DNA of 64,000 nucleotides from JALYUA01 sp038203955 (GTDB lineage Bacteria; Acidobacteriota; Thermoanaerobaculia; UBA5066; Gp7-AA6): positions 1 through 64,000 of the forward strand of contig JBBRDK010000006.1 in NCBI GenBank assembly GCA_038203955.1, given 5' to 3'. Shown in pieces: positions 33,325 through 40,542 of the stretch. The first letter of the stretch is position 1; every line of letters starts with the position of its first letter. The notes under the pieces were generated by a model. It was given only the letters and a program-made list of their open reading frames with translations. It was not told the origin of the DNA and made no database searches. The position numbers and the translations under genes are program-made.

Positions 33325-34157
33325 TCAGAACTTCGCGACGAGCGCGGCGGACGTGATGGTGTCCGTCTTCTTTTTTCCGGGCACCGGCTCGTTCAGCGTG
33401 AGCCAGGCGTAAGAGAGCTTCACCGAGAGGACCGTCGTGACGCCCGCGCCGAGCGAGACCTTGTTGGCGAATCGCCAGTCCTTCGAGTCGCTCAGGTCCT
33501 CGACGAAGGACGCCTCTTCGGAAAACTCGCTCGTCTTCGAGAGCTTCCATTTGTATTCGAGGGCGGCGCGCGCGGTCGCGAAGTCCCCGTCTCGGTCCCG
33601 GCGGGGACGGGGAGGATCCGCCGCTCGCTCGTGTAACCGAGCCCCATCTCGGCCTTGAGCGAGTGGGGGTCCGCCGAGAGAAACTGCCAGGCGGCGCCCG
33701 CTTCGCCCGCCCACTGCCCGTCGATCCCCGCGAAACGGTTTTCCCGATAGGTTCCGAGCCCGTAAATCTCGAGGCGCGGGCTCAATTTCCGGGCGCCGCG
33801 GAGGAGTCCCTCGAAGGTCCGCGCGCTCTCGATCCCGTCGGTCTCGCTGCGGATGAACGCGAGGGAAGCCTTGTAGTTCCACACCCCCGGCGCGTAAAGG
33901 ACCTCGCCGGCCGCCCCCAGGGTCTTCGCGTCCGAGTTGCCGGACGTCGCGACATAGGAAGCCTCCGCCTTGCCGGACCAGACGGGGGGCGGCTTCGGCG
34001 GATCCTCAGCGAGTGCGAGCCGGGCGGCCGAGAAGCCGAGGCAGAGCAGGACGATCCGGGTGCCGGACGCGTCAGGTCCCGGACGGACCGCGGGGAGGAA
34101 GGGCCGGCACCGCCGGCACGGCGCGGAGCAGGGGCGCGGCAAACGGCCGCACGGCAA
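33325..34157 (-). pseudogene. DUF481 outer-membrane protein, split by a frameshift
   Basis: Two overlapping minus-strand frames together make one DUF481 (YdiY-like) protein. The first (from 34157) has a hydrophobic segment ending ALA-EDP, then VWSGKAEASYVATSGNSD and an antiparallel beta-rich stretch to GLGYTSERRILPVPAG. Near 33585-33620 the matching frame changes by -1 and continues FATARAALEYKWKLSKTSEF to the end at LSYAWLTL...VAKF. The break lies in a C/G-rich run and fits one missing base, either a real mutation or a sequencing error. The start is unclear: ATG 34157 lies inside the upstream gene and gives an odd Cys-rich leader. Confidence 0.75.
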
Positions 34158-35157
34158 TCCCGAGGGCGCTGCCGCGCGGCTTCCCGGCCGAAACGTCCCT
34201 GTACCTCACGGCCTGCTCGCCGCACAGCGCCGTGCCCGCGAGGAGCCAGGCGATGTCGGCGACCTGCGCGGCGTTGCCCGCAAAAGCGGCGAGCGAAGCG
34301 AGAACGTTCAAGGCCCCGACGAGGAAAAGAAGCCCGGCCGTGACGCGCCCCCATTTCAACGCGTCGAAGTCGAAGCGGCGCTCGAGCTCGCGCTGATCCG
34401 GGCGGGGCAGGAGCGACAGAGCGGGCTCGAGAAGACGGAACAGATCCTGATCCGGGAGCCCCGGCTTCGGTCCCGCGGCGCCGCCGGCCGCGCGCGGACG
34501 GCGACGATACCGGATCGCGAGCGCCACCCGATGAAACAGCACGCCCGCGACGGAGCCCATCGGGCGGCCCGCGACCCACGCGCTCCCGATCCTCACCGCC
34601 GACTCGGCGGCGAGAAAGACCGACAGCGCGAGCGGAAGCGTCCAGGGGAACAGCGGCGGTCCGCCGAAGAGGCCGAGGACGTGGGAAAAGAGGCCGAGCG
34701 ACCCCAGGACGAAGAGAGGAAGGGCCGAGACGACCGTCATCGCTACAGCGGGAGCGCCGATCTCCGACTCCAGCCGTTCCTGGACGTCGCCCGGAAGATG
34801 CCCGATCAGCGGCGAGAAGAGGATCGCGAGGCGCCGCTCGCGGACCGAATCGTGCCTCCGGACGCGCTCGGAGGATCGCGCCTCTTCGGCCGGAGCGTCG
34901 TACGCCTCGAGGACGCGGATGGCATGGCGCTCCTCCCACGGACGGAGCCTGTATTGGATGCCGCCCGTCGCGAGCGGGCTCGCGTCGATTACCTCGTAGA
35001 TCGCCTCTTGCCACCGCACGGCGGTCCCCGGATGCTCCGCCCGCGTCGCCGTGCGCGGTGCCCGTCCCGCCCACCCCTTGGACACGGCGCACGTCAGGAC
35101 GACCGAGCCGTCGGGCAGAGACTCCGCGACATCCGAGCCGAAGGCAGAGGGGGTCAT
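34072..35157 (-). CDS. polytopic membrane protein of unknown function
   Basis: 361 residues from ATG 35157. An N-terminal soluble part of about 110 residues (WQEAIYEVIDASPLATGGIQ, a small beta-rich module) is followed by about four hydrophobic helices, with a charged loop of about 70 residues (RRRPRAAGG..., PDQDLFRLLEPALSLLPRPDQ) between the second and third. I do not recognise the family. It overlaps the start of the frameshifted DUF481 gene by about 85 nt, so the two may be co-transcribed. Upstream is a gap of 178 nt carrying a 58-bp repeat, shared with the divergent udgX gene. Confidence 0.7.
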   Translation of the reverse strand: MTPSAFGSDVAESLPDGSVVLTCAVSKGWAGRAPRTATRAEHPGTAVRWQEAIYEVIDASPLATGGIQYRLRPWEERHAIRVLEAYDAPAEEARSSERVRRHDSVRERRLAILFSPLIGHLPGDVQERLESEIGAPAVAMTVVSALPLFVLGSLGLFSHVLGLFGGPPLFPWTLPLALSVFLAAESAVRIGSAWVAGRPMGSVAGVLFHRVALAIRYRRRPRAAGGAAGPKPGLPDQDLFRLLEPALSLLPRPDQRELERRFDFDALKWGRVTAGLLFLVGALNVLASLAAFAGNAAQVADIAWLLAGTALCGEQAVRYRDVSAGKPRGSALGIAVRPFAAPLLRAVPAVPALPPRGPSGT

Positions 35158-35248
35158 GAGATTTTCGCCCGAGGGTAGCAAAGGGAAAGCCTGCGCGCGA
35201 AGGTGTGACTGCGATTTCCGATTCCCCTTCATCTTTCGATTTCCGATT

Positions 35249-35306
35249 CCCGATCTAGTTGACCGCGGAGTACCGCAGCCGTCTCGCTCCCGTTGGTCGC
35301 TCGGCT
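35249..35306. repeat. 58-bp dispersed repeat, third copy
   Basis: The same unit as at 25526 and 25584, with CCGCAG in place of the second CCGCGG, so its inverted repeat is broken. GATTTCC/GATTCCC heptamers flank it. It lies between divergent genes, 30 nt before the udgX start. Confidence 0.85.
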
Positions 35307-35335
35307 CCCGATTCCCGGCTCCGTTGGCCCATCTC

Positions 35336-35992
35336 ATGCTTCGGCCGTCTCCCGTGTCCAAGGGCACTCCTGAATCCGCCGCGCCGCTGATTCCTCCGCG
35401 GCCGACGCTGCCGAAGCTCCGCGCGGCGGCGGCGGTTTGCCGCGCGTGCGACCTCTGGCGGCGCGGGACGCAGACGGTCTTCGGCGAGGGGGGACGCTCG
35501 TCGCGGCTCGTGCTCGTCGGCGAGCAACCCGGCGACCGCGAGGACCTCGAGGGGCGCCCGTTCGTCGGACCCTCCGGCCAGCTCCTGGACGATGCGCTCG
35601 AAGAGGCGGGAATCGACCGGAAGCTGGCGTACGTCACCAACGCTGTCAAGCACTTCAAGTGGGAGCCGCGAGGAAAGAAGCGGATCCACCAGAAGCCGAA
35701 CGCAGTCGAGATCGCGGCATGCCGGCCCTGGCTCGACGCCGAGCTCGCCGTTCTGCGGCCGGACGTGCTCGTCTGTCTCGGCGCGACCGCGGCGCAGGCG
35801 CTTCTCGGCCGAACCTTCCGCGTCACGAAGAGCCGCGGCGCCCTCATCCCTTCGCCGCTCGCCCCCCACGTCATCGCGACCGTCCATCCGTCTTCGATCC
35901 TTCGCGCGCCGGACGAGGCCGCGCGGCGGCGGGAAAGAGAGATGTTCGTCCGGGATCTCCGCTTCGCCGCCCGTTATCTCGCTCGCGCCTGA
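35336..35992 (+). CDS. udgX: UdgX-type uracil-DNA glycosylase (4Fe-4S)
   Basis: 218 residues from ATG 35336. Family 4/UdgX layout: two cysteines in VCRACDLW and two more in ACRPW and LVCLG bind a 4Fe-4S cluster. Motif A is GEQPGD, as in UdgX (family 4 has GEAPG), and the diagnostic insertion reads KKRIHQKPN with H118 at the position of the mycobacterial UdgX His that forms a covalent bond to the DNA abasic sugar. HPSSILR is the C-terminal motif. It would excise uracil and remain cross-linked to DNA. The gene is divergent from the membrane protein, next to a repeat. Confidence 0.88.
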   Translation: MLRPSPVSKGTPESAAPLIPPRPTLPKLRAAAAVCRACDLWRRGTQTVFGEGGRSSRLVLVGEQPGDREDLEGRPFVGPSGQLLDDALEEAGIDRKLAYVTNAVKHFKWEPRGKKRIHQKPNAVEIAACRPWLDAELAVLRPDVLVCLGATAAQALLGRTFRVTKSRGALIPSPLAPHVIATVHPSSILRAPDEAARRREREMFVRDLRFAARYLARA

Positions 35993-36056
35993 AGGGGATC
36001 GGACGGCGATTGGCATTTCCCTCCGCCAAACTGCTAACATTTCCGCGGAGGATCTT

Positions 36057-36287
36057 CTGGCACGCGCACTCGAACTGCAGGCCGGGCTGGCACAGGAGCG
36101 CTGGCGAAAAGCCGTCGACGCCCTGTGGCGCGAGGTCCTGTCCTACCGCCGGCTCCGACTGGCCGACCGCGAGCGCGAACGGACCGAACGGCGTCTGCGG
36201 AATCTGAGGCGTATCGTGCGCCGGGCCCTCTCGGAGTATCACCGGCTTCAGATCGAGACCTCGCCCGACGAGACACCCCGCCCCTGA
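36057..36287 (+). CDS. small coiled-coil protein, probable CTG start
   Basis: 76 residues, highly charged and helical (LARALELQAGLAQERWRKAV, then an Arg/Glu-rich heptad pattern up to EYHRLQIETSP). No in-frame ATG, GTG or TTG lies between the stop of udgX and the obvious coding sequence; a CTG at 36057 has GGAGGA 4 nt upstream. I do not recognise the family. It is 65 nt after udgX and 31 nt before the ACT protein, so the three may share a transcript. The alternative is that the true start is an upstream ATT or that the frame is damaged. Confidence 0.5.
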   Translation: MARALELQAGLAQERWRKAVDALWREVLSYRRLRLADRERERTERRLRNLRRIVRRALSEYHRLQIETSPDETPRP

Positions 36288-36318
36288 GCGGCGTCGAACG
36301 TTCCGTTCGCCGGCGATC

Positions 36319-36732
36319 GTGACGGGCGCGACCGCCGGATCGTCCGGCCCCGCTTGGAAGAGGCTCTTCTGGGTTTCGGGCTCCTTCGCCGTGTGCCGTC
36401 TTCCGACGGATGCGCCTCTTCCGGTTTTTCCGGTCGGGGGCGCTCTCTACTCGGCGACGCGGACGGATCGGGAGCTCTCGATCGTCTGCGACGAGGCCGC
36501 CGCGCCGGCCGGCGCCATCTGCGAAGCGGGGTGGCGCGCGCTGCGCCTGGCCGGACCGATCCCGTTCACGGTGACGGGGGTGATCGCCGCGGTCTCGGCG
36601 CCTCTCGCGCGCGCCCGGCTCCCGATGTTCGCCGTCTCGACCTACGACACGGACTACGTCCTGGTCCGGGCCTGCGACGCGCAGGCGGCCCGCGAAGCCC
36701 TCGAGAGCGACGGATTCCGAATCGAGCCCTGA
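36319..36732 (+). CDS. ACT domain protein (CASTOR/ACT_7-like)
   Basis: 137 residues. The C-terminal half carries the conserved block of this family: GVIAAVSAPLARARLPMFAVSTYDTDYVLVR. The N-terminal half forms the first ACT-like unit. Related proteins bind amino acids such as arginine; no catalytic role is known in bacteria. The start is taken as the GTG at 36319; shorter starts are possible. It lies downstream of udgX and convergent with the gene at 36742. Confidence 0.8.
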   Translation: MTGATAGSSGPAWKRLFWVSGSFAVCRLPTDAPLPVFPVGGALYSATRTDRELSIVCDEAAAPAGAICEAGWRALRLAGPIPFTVTGVIAAVSAPLARARLPMFAVSTYDTDYVLVRACDAQAAREALESDGFRIEP

Positions 36733-36741
36733 CCGGGCGCT

Positions 36742-37092
36742 CTACTCGCGGAAGCTCTCGCGGCCGAACGCCTGCCATCCGGCATTGCCGGAGGCCAGGA
36801 GCTTCTCGAGACCGCCATCCTTGTCGGCAGTCTCACGGAACTTCGGATCCGAGTGATAGCGGCAGATGTCGAAGAGCGATTGGAGGCCGGCGAGGACCGG
36901 AGCGGCATCGAGCCCGGTATCGGGGAGGCCGCGCGTCGCGTTGACCGCCGCGAGAATGCGCCGCGCGTCCTCCGGGGTCGTCAGGACGCCGACCAGACGC
37001 CCCTGAGCGTCCACGACCATCCGGGGGTCCTTTCGGTCGGACGTCCAGGGCTCGGGCGAATGCGCGCGGGGCGGAGCGGGCTCTGGGGCCAT
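36742..37092 (-). CDS. conserved small soluble protein of unknown function
   Basis: 116 residues from ATG 37092 (AGGAGG 6 nt upstream). The first 25 residues are Pro-rich; then comes RMVVDAQGRLVGVLTTPEDARRILAAVNA, which looks like a small alpha/beta unit, and a helical tail containing FDICRYHSDPKFRETADKDGG. No signal peptide or membrane segment. I do not recognise it. It is divergent from the YVTN gene. Confidence 0.65.
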   Translation of the reverse strand: MAPEPAPPRAHSPEPWTSDRKDPRMVVDAQGRLVGVLTTPEDARRILAAVNATRGLPDTGLDAAPVLAGLQSLFDICRYHSDPKFRETADKDGGLEKLLASGNAGWQAFGRESFRE

Positions 37093-37182
37093 CTCGTTCC
37101 TCCTGTCTTGTGCTGGCTCGGCTGAGTGGTTGGATTCGATTATGCGCCCGCCCGGCGCCGGAGCGATTGGTAGGATGGCCGC

Positions 37183-38265
37183 ATGTCTAAAACGACGCGG
37201 CTCGGACTCGGCCTTGCTCTCGCGGTTTTCGCTCATCCGGTCGCGGGGCAGGCTCAGGCCCCCGCTCCGGGCGCAACCGCCCCTCGGACCTCGCCGGCGG
37301 CCCCGGAGTATGCGCTCACCGATCGGATCCCCATGCCCGGGGACACGGGATGGGACTACCTCACGTTCGACGGACCCTCGCATCGCCTCTACGTCTCGCG
37401 CGGCGATCGCGTCCTCGCGATCGACTCCAACAGCAGGAAGGTCGTCGGGGAGATCGCGCCGACGGCCGGAGTCCACGGGATCGCTCTCGCGCCCGGGCTC
37501 GACCGCGCGTTCACGAGCAACGGGCGCTCGTCCAGCGTCACGGTCTTCTCGCCGTCGAATCTCGCCGTCGTCGGAGAGGTCAAGGGAACGGGCGAAAACC
37601 CGGATGCGATCCTCTATGACTCCGCGAGCGGCCGTGTCTTCACCTTCAACGGCCGGGGCAAGAGCGCGACCGCGATCAACGCGAAGACGCTCGCGATCGA
37701 AGGGACCGTTCCCCTCGGTGGCAAGCCGGAAGGGCCGGCAGCGGATGGGGCGGGGCGAATCTTCGTCAACATCGAAGACACGAACACGCTGGCCGTCCTC
37801 GACTCGCGCACTCTCACGGTGACGGCGCGCTGGCCTCTGGCTCCCTGCGACGAACCGACCGGGCTCTCGCTCGACGCCGCCCACAAACGTCTCTTCGTCG
37901 GCTGCCACAACAAGCTCATGATGGTCGTGGACTCCTCGACCGGGCGCATCGTGACCTCTCTGCCGATCGGAGAGGGCGTCGACGGAACGGCCTTCGATCC
38001 GGGGACGGGACTCGCGTACGCCTCGAACGGGGACGGAACGCTGACGGTCGTGCACGAGGATTCCGCGGACTCCTTCCGCGTGGTCCAGAACGTCGCGACT
38101 CAGCGCGGCGCCCGGACGCTGGCGCTCGATCCCGCGACCCACAAAATCTATCTCGTCACCGCGCAGTTCGGTCCGCCCCCGTCGCCGACGGCGGAGCGCC
38201 CGAACCCTCGCCCTCCCATGTTGCCGGGAACGGCCGTCGTGCTGATCGTGTCGCCGAAGGGGTAG
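37183..38265 (+). CDS. secreted YncE-like (YVTN) beta-propeller protein
   Basis: 360 residues. A Sec signal peptide (MSKTTRLGLGLALAVFAHPVAG) is followed by a Pro/Ala linker and a seven-bladed propeller built from repeats of the type LYVSRGDRVLAIDSNSRKVV, ending with GTAVVLIVSPKG. Such proteins (YncE, surface-layer YVTN family) bind DNA or other ligands; function here is unknown. A Pro-rich insert (FGPPPSPTAERPNPRPP) lies near the end. It is the last gene before the biosynthetic locus and is separated from it by more than 300 nt. Confidence 0.85.
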   Translation: MSKTTRLGLGLALAVFAHPVAGQAQAPAPGATAPRTSPAAPEYALTDRIPMPGDTGWDYLTFDGPSHRLYVSRGDRVLAIDSNSRKVVGEIAPTAGVHGIALAPGLDRAFTSNGRSSSVTVFSPSNLAVVGEVKGTGENPDAILYDSASGRVFTFNGRGKSATAINAKTLAIEGTVPLGGKPEGPAADGAGRIFVNIEDTNTLAVLDSRTLTVTARWPLAPCDEPTGLSLDAAHKRLFVGCHNKLMMVVDSSTGRIVTSLPIGEGVDGTAFDPGTGLAYASNGDGTLTVVHEDSADSFRVVQNVATQRGARTLALDPATHKIYLVTAQFGPPPSPTAERPNPRPPMLPGTAVVLIVSPKG

Positions 38266-38448
38266 CCGCCGAGGGGCGCCCCTGAAGCCAGCCTGACATT
38301 GCGCAACAGCGGCCGACGCAGGACGGCTGGAGCCCGTTAATGCTGTACCAGCTCGGACACCCCGGCAGCACTCCAACCGCGCGAGCCTCGTCCCGTCACC
38401 CGCAGCACCGCGACCCCTTAAACGACATCCTCCCTCGCAAACTATTGT

Positions 38449-38470
38449 AAACGAAGGCTCTAGTTCGTTT
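38449..38470. promoter_or_regulatory. inverted repeat, possible operator
   Basis: AAACGAA (38449-38455), 8 nt, TTCGTTT (38464-38470). It lies about 80 bp upstream of the predicted promoter of the biosynthetic locus. A regulator binding site is one option; a hairpin is another. Confidence 0.35.
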
Positions 38471-38493
38471 CGCGACTCCCTTCTTCGTCCACC

Positions 38494-38544
38494 TCCGGCC
38501 TCTTCGCTGCGACGGCACTCCGGCCTCTTTCGCTGCGACGGCAC
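38494..38544. repeat. tandem 25/26-bp duplication
   Basis: TCCGGCCTCTTCGCTGCGAC... occurs twice back to back; the second copy has one extra T. It directly abuts the extended -10 of the promoter at 38548. Confidence 0.8.
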
Positions 38545-38547
38545 TTC

Positions 38548-38556
38548 TGTTATACT
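38548..38556 (+). promoter_or_regulatory. extended -10 promoter of the biosynthetic locus
   Basis: TGTTATACT fits the extended -10 form TGnTATAAT with one mismatch. It lies 15 nt upstream of the first leader ORF, so the transcript would have a very short or no 5' leader. No convincing -35 is present. Confidence 0.45.
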
Positions 38557-38570
38557 TCACCGTCACAGCT

Positions 38571-38672
38571 ATGAACAACAAATGCGCAACGGCGGGTACC
38601 TCCCGGGCGAAGGTCCGTCTGTGTGGGGCGCGCTTTGTTCTTTCGCTGACCAGGTCGACGCCGGCTCTCTGA
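38571..38672 (+). CDS. leader ORF 1 with conserved ATAGTSRAKV element
   Basis: A 33-residue ORF: MNNKC, ATAGTSRAKV, then unrelated residues. The element at 38586-38614 is nearly identical in nucleotides to three others in the window. The start is A-rich (AACAACAAA), as in well-translated genes. It may be a real small peptide, a translated leader or the visible part of an RNA/DNA element. No known family. Confidence 0.35.
   Translation: MNNKCATAGTSRAKVRLCGARFVLSLTRSTPAL
38586..38614. repeat. conserved 29-nt element, copy 1
   Basis: GCAACGGCGGGTACCTCCCG followed by GGCGAAGGT. It contains GGTACC and CGGG-TACCT-CCCG, a 4-bp hairpin. Copies 2 and 3 follow at 109 and 106 nt; copy 4 is at 56542. 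Confidence 0.85.
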
Positions 38673-38680
38673 GCTGAACG

Positions 38681-38770
38681 ATGAAAAGCAAAGCGCAACG
38701 GCGGGTACCTCCCGGGCGAAGTTCTGCCTGCCTGCGCTGCATCTCTTCTTCTTCGGATACGGGCCGCTGA
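38681..38770 (+). CDS. leader ORF 2 carrying the element in a shifted frame
   Basis: 29 codons (MKSKAQRRVPPGRSS...). One nucleotide between the ATG and the element is missing relative to the other copies, so the conserved nucleotides are read in a different frame here. This speaks for constraint on nucleotides, or for decay of this copy. Very uncertain as a protein. Confidence 0.2.
   Translation: MKSKAQRRVPPGRSSACLRCISSSSDTGR
38695..38723. repeat. conserved 29-nt element, copy 2
   Basis: Identical to copy 1 except for one base near the 3' end (GAAGT for GAAGG). Confidence 0.85.
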
Positions 38771-38785
38771 AGCTCCGACCGACTC

Positions 38786-38956
38786 ATGAAAAACCTAAAT
38801 GCGACGGCGGGTACCTCCCCGGCGAAGGTTTGTGCTGGGCGGCGATCAAGAGCTTCGTTTTCTGAGCAGCTAGACGCGGCGCACCGCGCCGTTTGTGGCG
38901 ATCGCCCGACTCCCTGGATTCCCCGGGGGGCGGATGCGGAGTCGTGCCGCCCATGA
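38786..38956 (+). CDS. leader ORF 3, stop/start coupled to the diiron hydroxylase
   Basis: 56 residues: MKNLN, ATAGTSPAKV, then a basic and polar tail ending AESCRP. Its TGA (38954-38956) overlaps the ATG of the hydroxylase gene (ATGA), the same 4-nt arrangement that joins the genes further on. This makes translation of this ORF plausible and suggests it couples the leader to the first enzyme. It shares its N-terminus with the 74-residue protein at 56527. Confidence 0.45.
   Translation: MKNLNATAGTSPAKVCAGRRSRASFSEQLDAAHRAVCGDRPTPWIPRGADAESCRP
38801..38829. repeat. conserved 29-nt element, copy 3
   Basis: Two differences from copy 1 (GCGACGG for GCAACGG; CCCCGG for CCCGGG). Confidence 0.85.
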
Positions 38957-40542
38957 CCCCCAAAGTCTTCCTGCGCCAGAACGCGCTGGCCGAGCCTCTC
39001 TTCAACCGGTGGTACGCGTGGCCCTACCTCGTCTCCCCCGTGACGGCGCCGATGTACGTCGGCAATCTCCACCTGCGCCTGATGGAATCGTTCGTCGCCA
39101 ATCCGCAAGTCCACATCGCGGCGCTCAAGAACCCGGAGATGTCGGGAGGCCCCTTCCTGAGCCTCGATGAGAGCAAGGTCCCCGCCGTGGAGCGGTTGAT
39201 CGACAAGACACGGCGCCAAAGCGCGCCTTTGCTCGAGTTCGCGGACGCCGTCCGCGATCTGACACGGATCCTGATGACCCGGGCGGACGGAGCTTCGCTG
39301 CATCCGTTCTATGCGGAGGTGCCCGAGCCGCTCAAGGGCTTCGTGGAGCTCGTCTACGACGTCAACAACCACCCGGGGATCCGCTTCCTCGAGTCGCTCC
39401 TGTACTTCAGTCCCTATTACGACGAGGAAGCCCAGAGCCTCGATTTCTCCGTCGTGAATGGGGACGACCGCGCATTCGTCTTCAGCACCCCCCGGCTGGA
39501 GGAAGACGATCGCCTGCATCTGTCGCTGCCCTATCGCGCCGAGGGCCTCGACCGCGTCTTCCGCATGCGGGAGAAGCCGCAGCCGCTCGGTTTCGCGACC
39601 GAGGCGCTTGGATTGTCCGGCCCGGACGACGGGCGATTCAAAGGGTTGTTCACGGATCAGCCTCCCCGCCTCGCGGAGCCGCGGGATCCGGAAGGGGTCC
39701 GCGTCCGCTATTTCGGGCACGCCTGCGTCCTGATCGAGACCCGGGACACGACGATTCTTACAGACCCGGTCATCGGTTACGAGCACGGCCGGGGAGCCGC
39801 GAGGTTTTCCTTCGCGGACCTGCCCGCCCGCATCGACTACGTCCTCATCACCCACGCTCACCAGGATCACTGCATGTTGGAGACGCTTCTCCCGCTTCGT
39901 CACAAGGTGGGCGAGATCATCGTGCCGCGAAACAGCGGAGGCGGTCTCGCCGACCCGTCCCTGAAGCTGGCGCTCCAGAGCGCGGGATTTTCCAATGTCA
40001 GCGAAATCGACGAGCTCGGCCGCGTCGAGACGGCGGACGGCTCGATTACGAGCATTCCGTTTTTCGGGGAACACGGCGACTTGAACATTCGCAGCAAGAC
40101 GACCTACCTCGTTCGACTTCTCGGCAAATCCTTTCTCTTCTGCGCAGACTCCAATGCCGTTGAGCCCACGCTGTACGACCACTTGAGCGACATTGTGGGA
40201 GACCTCGATGTCGCCTTCATCGGGATGGAATGCGACGGCGCGCCCATGAGCTGGCTCTATGGACCCGTGGTGACCGCCCCTCTCACGCGCCGGATGGACC
40301 AGTCGAGGCGCCTGGACGCCTCCGACTGCGAGCGCGGAATGGAGCTCGTGAAGCGTCTTCGCCCGCGGACGGTCTACGTCTACGCCATGGGATCGGAACC
40401 ATGGCTGACGTATCTGACGTCGATTCATTACACGGAGCAGTCCCGGCCCATCGTGCAAGCGCGCGCGCTCGTCGCGCGATGCCGGACGCTCGGAATCTGC
40501 GCCGAGACGCTCTTCGGGAAGAAAGAGCTGCAGCTCGGATGA
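38953..40542 (+). CDS. CmlA-like diiron beta-hydroxylase (metallo-beta-lactamase fold)
   Basis: 529 residues, close to chloramphenicol CmlA (532). An N-terminal alpha/beta domain of about 240 residues precedes a metallo-beta-lactamase fold domain. The metal motif is H301-A-H303-Q-D305-H306; E373 (GEHGD) stands where hydrolases have His, and D399 follows in CADSN. This Glu in place of His is the mark of CmlA, whose reported ligands H305, H307, D309, H310, E377 and D403 are all offset by four. The last CmlA ligand His is not clearly matched (D428 lies at the offset position). CmlA hydroxylates the beta-carbon of an amino acid held on an NRPS carrier domain; here the partner is probably the adjoining A-T protein. 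ATGA overlaps join it to both neighbours. Confidence 0.82.
   Translation: MTPKVFLRQNALAEPLFNRWYAWPYLVSPVTAPMYVGNLHLRLMESFVANPQVHIAALKNPEMSGGPFLSLDESKVPAVERLIDKTRRQSAPLLEFADAVRDLTRILMTRADGASLHPFYAEVPEPLKGFVELVYDVNNHPGIRFLESLLYFSPYYDEEAQSLDFSVVNGDDRAFVFSTPRLEEDDRLHLSLPYRAEGLDRVFRMREKPQPLGFATEALGLSGPDDGRFKGLFTDQPPRLAEPRDPEGVRVRYFGHACVLIETRDTTILTDPVIGYEHGRGAARFSFADLPARIDYVLITHAHQDHCMLETLLPLRHKVGEIIVPRNSGGGLADPSLKLALQSAGFSNVSEIDELGRVETADGSITSIPFFGEHGDLNIRSKTTYLVRLLGKSFLFCADSNAVEPTLYDHLSDIVGDLDVAFIGMECDGAPMSWLYGPVVTAPLTRRMDQSRRLDASDCERGMELVKRLRPRTVYVYAMGSEPWLTYLTSIHYTEQSRPIVQARALVARCRTLGICAETLFGKKELQLG

Larger units (their letters stand above)
38266..38570. other. 305-nt non-coding region before the biosynthetic locus
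   Basis: I see no gene here. It holds a short perfect palindrome AGGGGCGCCCCT just after the YVTN stop, a 7-bp inverted repeat at 38449-38470, two tandem 25/26-bp units at 38494-38544 and an extended -10 at 38548-38556. Local GC drops around 38440-38470. Confidence 0.6.

Noticed and set aside
35051..35335. N-terminal extension of the udgX frame through the 58-bp repeat
   Set aside because: The extension translates repeat DNA and the antisense of the neighbouring gene; ATG 35336 gives the normal family length.
38586..38829. Three spaced copies of a 29-nt repeat considered as a small CRISPR array
   Set aside because: Spacers would be about 77-80 nt, the copies begin in ORFs with aligned ATGs, a fourth copy is 18 kb away, and no cas gene is present.
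38586..38829. The same repeats considered as integron attC sites
   Set aside because: No RYYYAAC/GTTRRRY core sites and no integrase gene are seen; the spacing and layout do not fit cassettes.
38396..38892. Minus-strand small ORFs sharing FAREVPAVA over the repeats
   Set aside because: Their similarity follows from the conserved 29-nt element read on the other strand; no RBS or coupling supports them, though an antisense role is not excluded.
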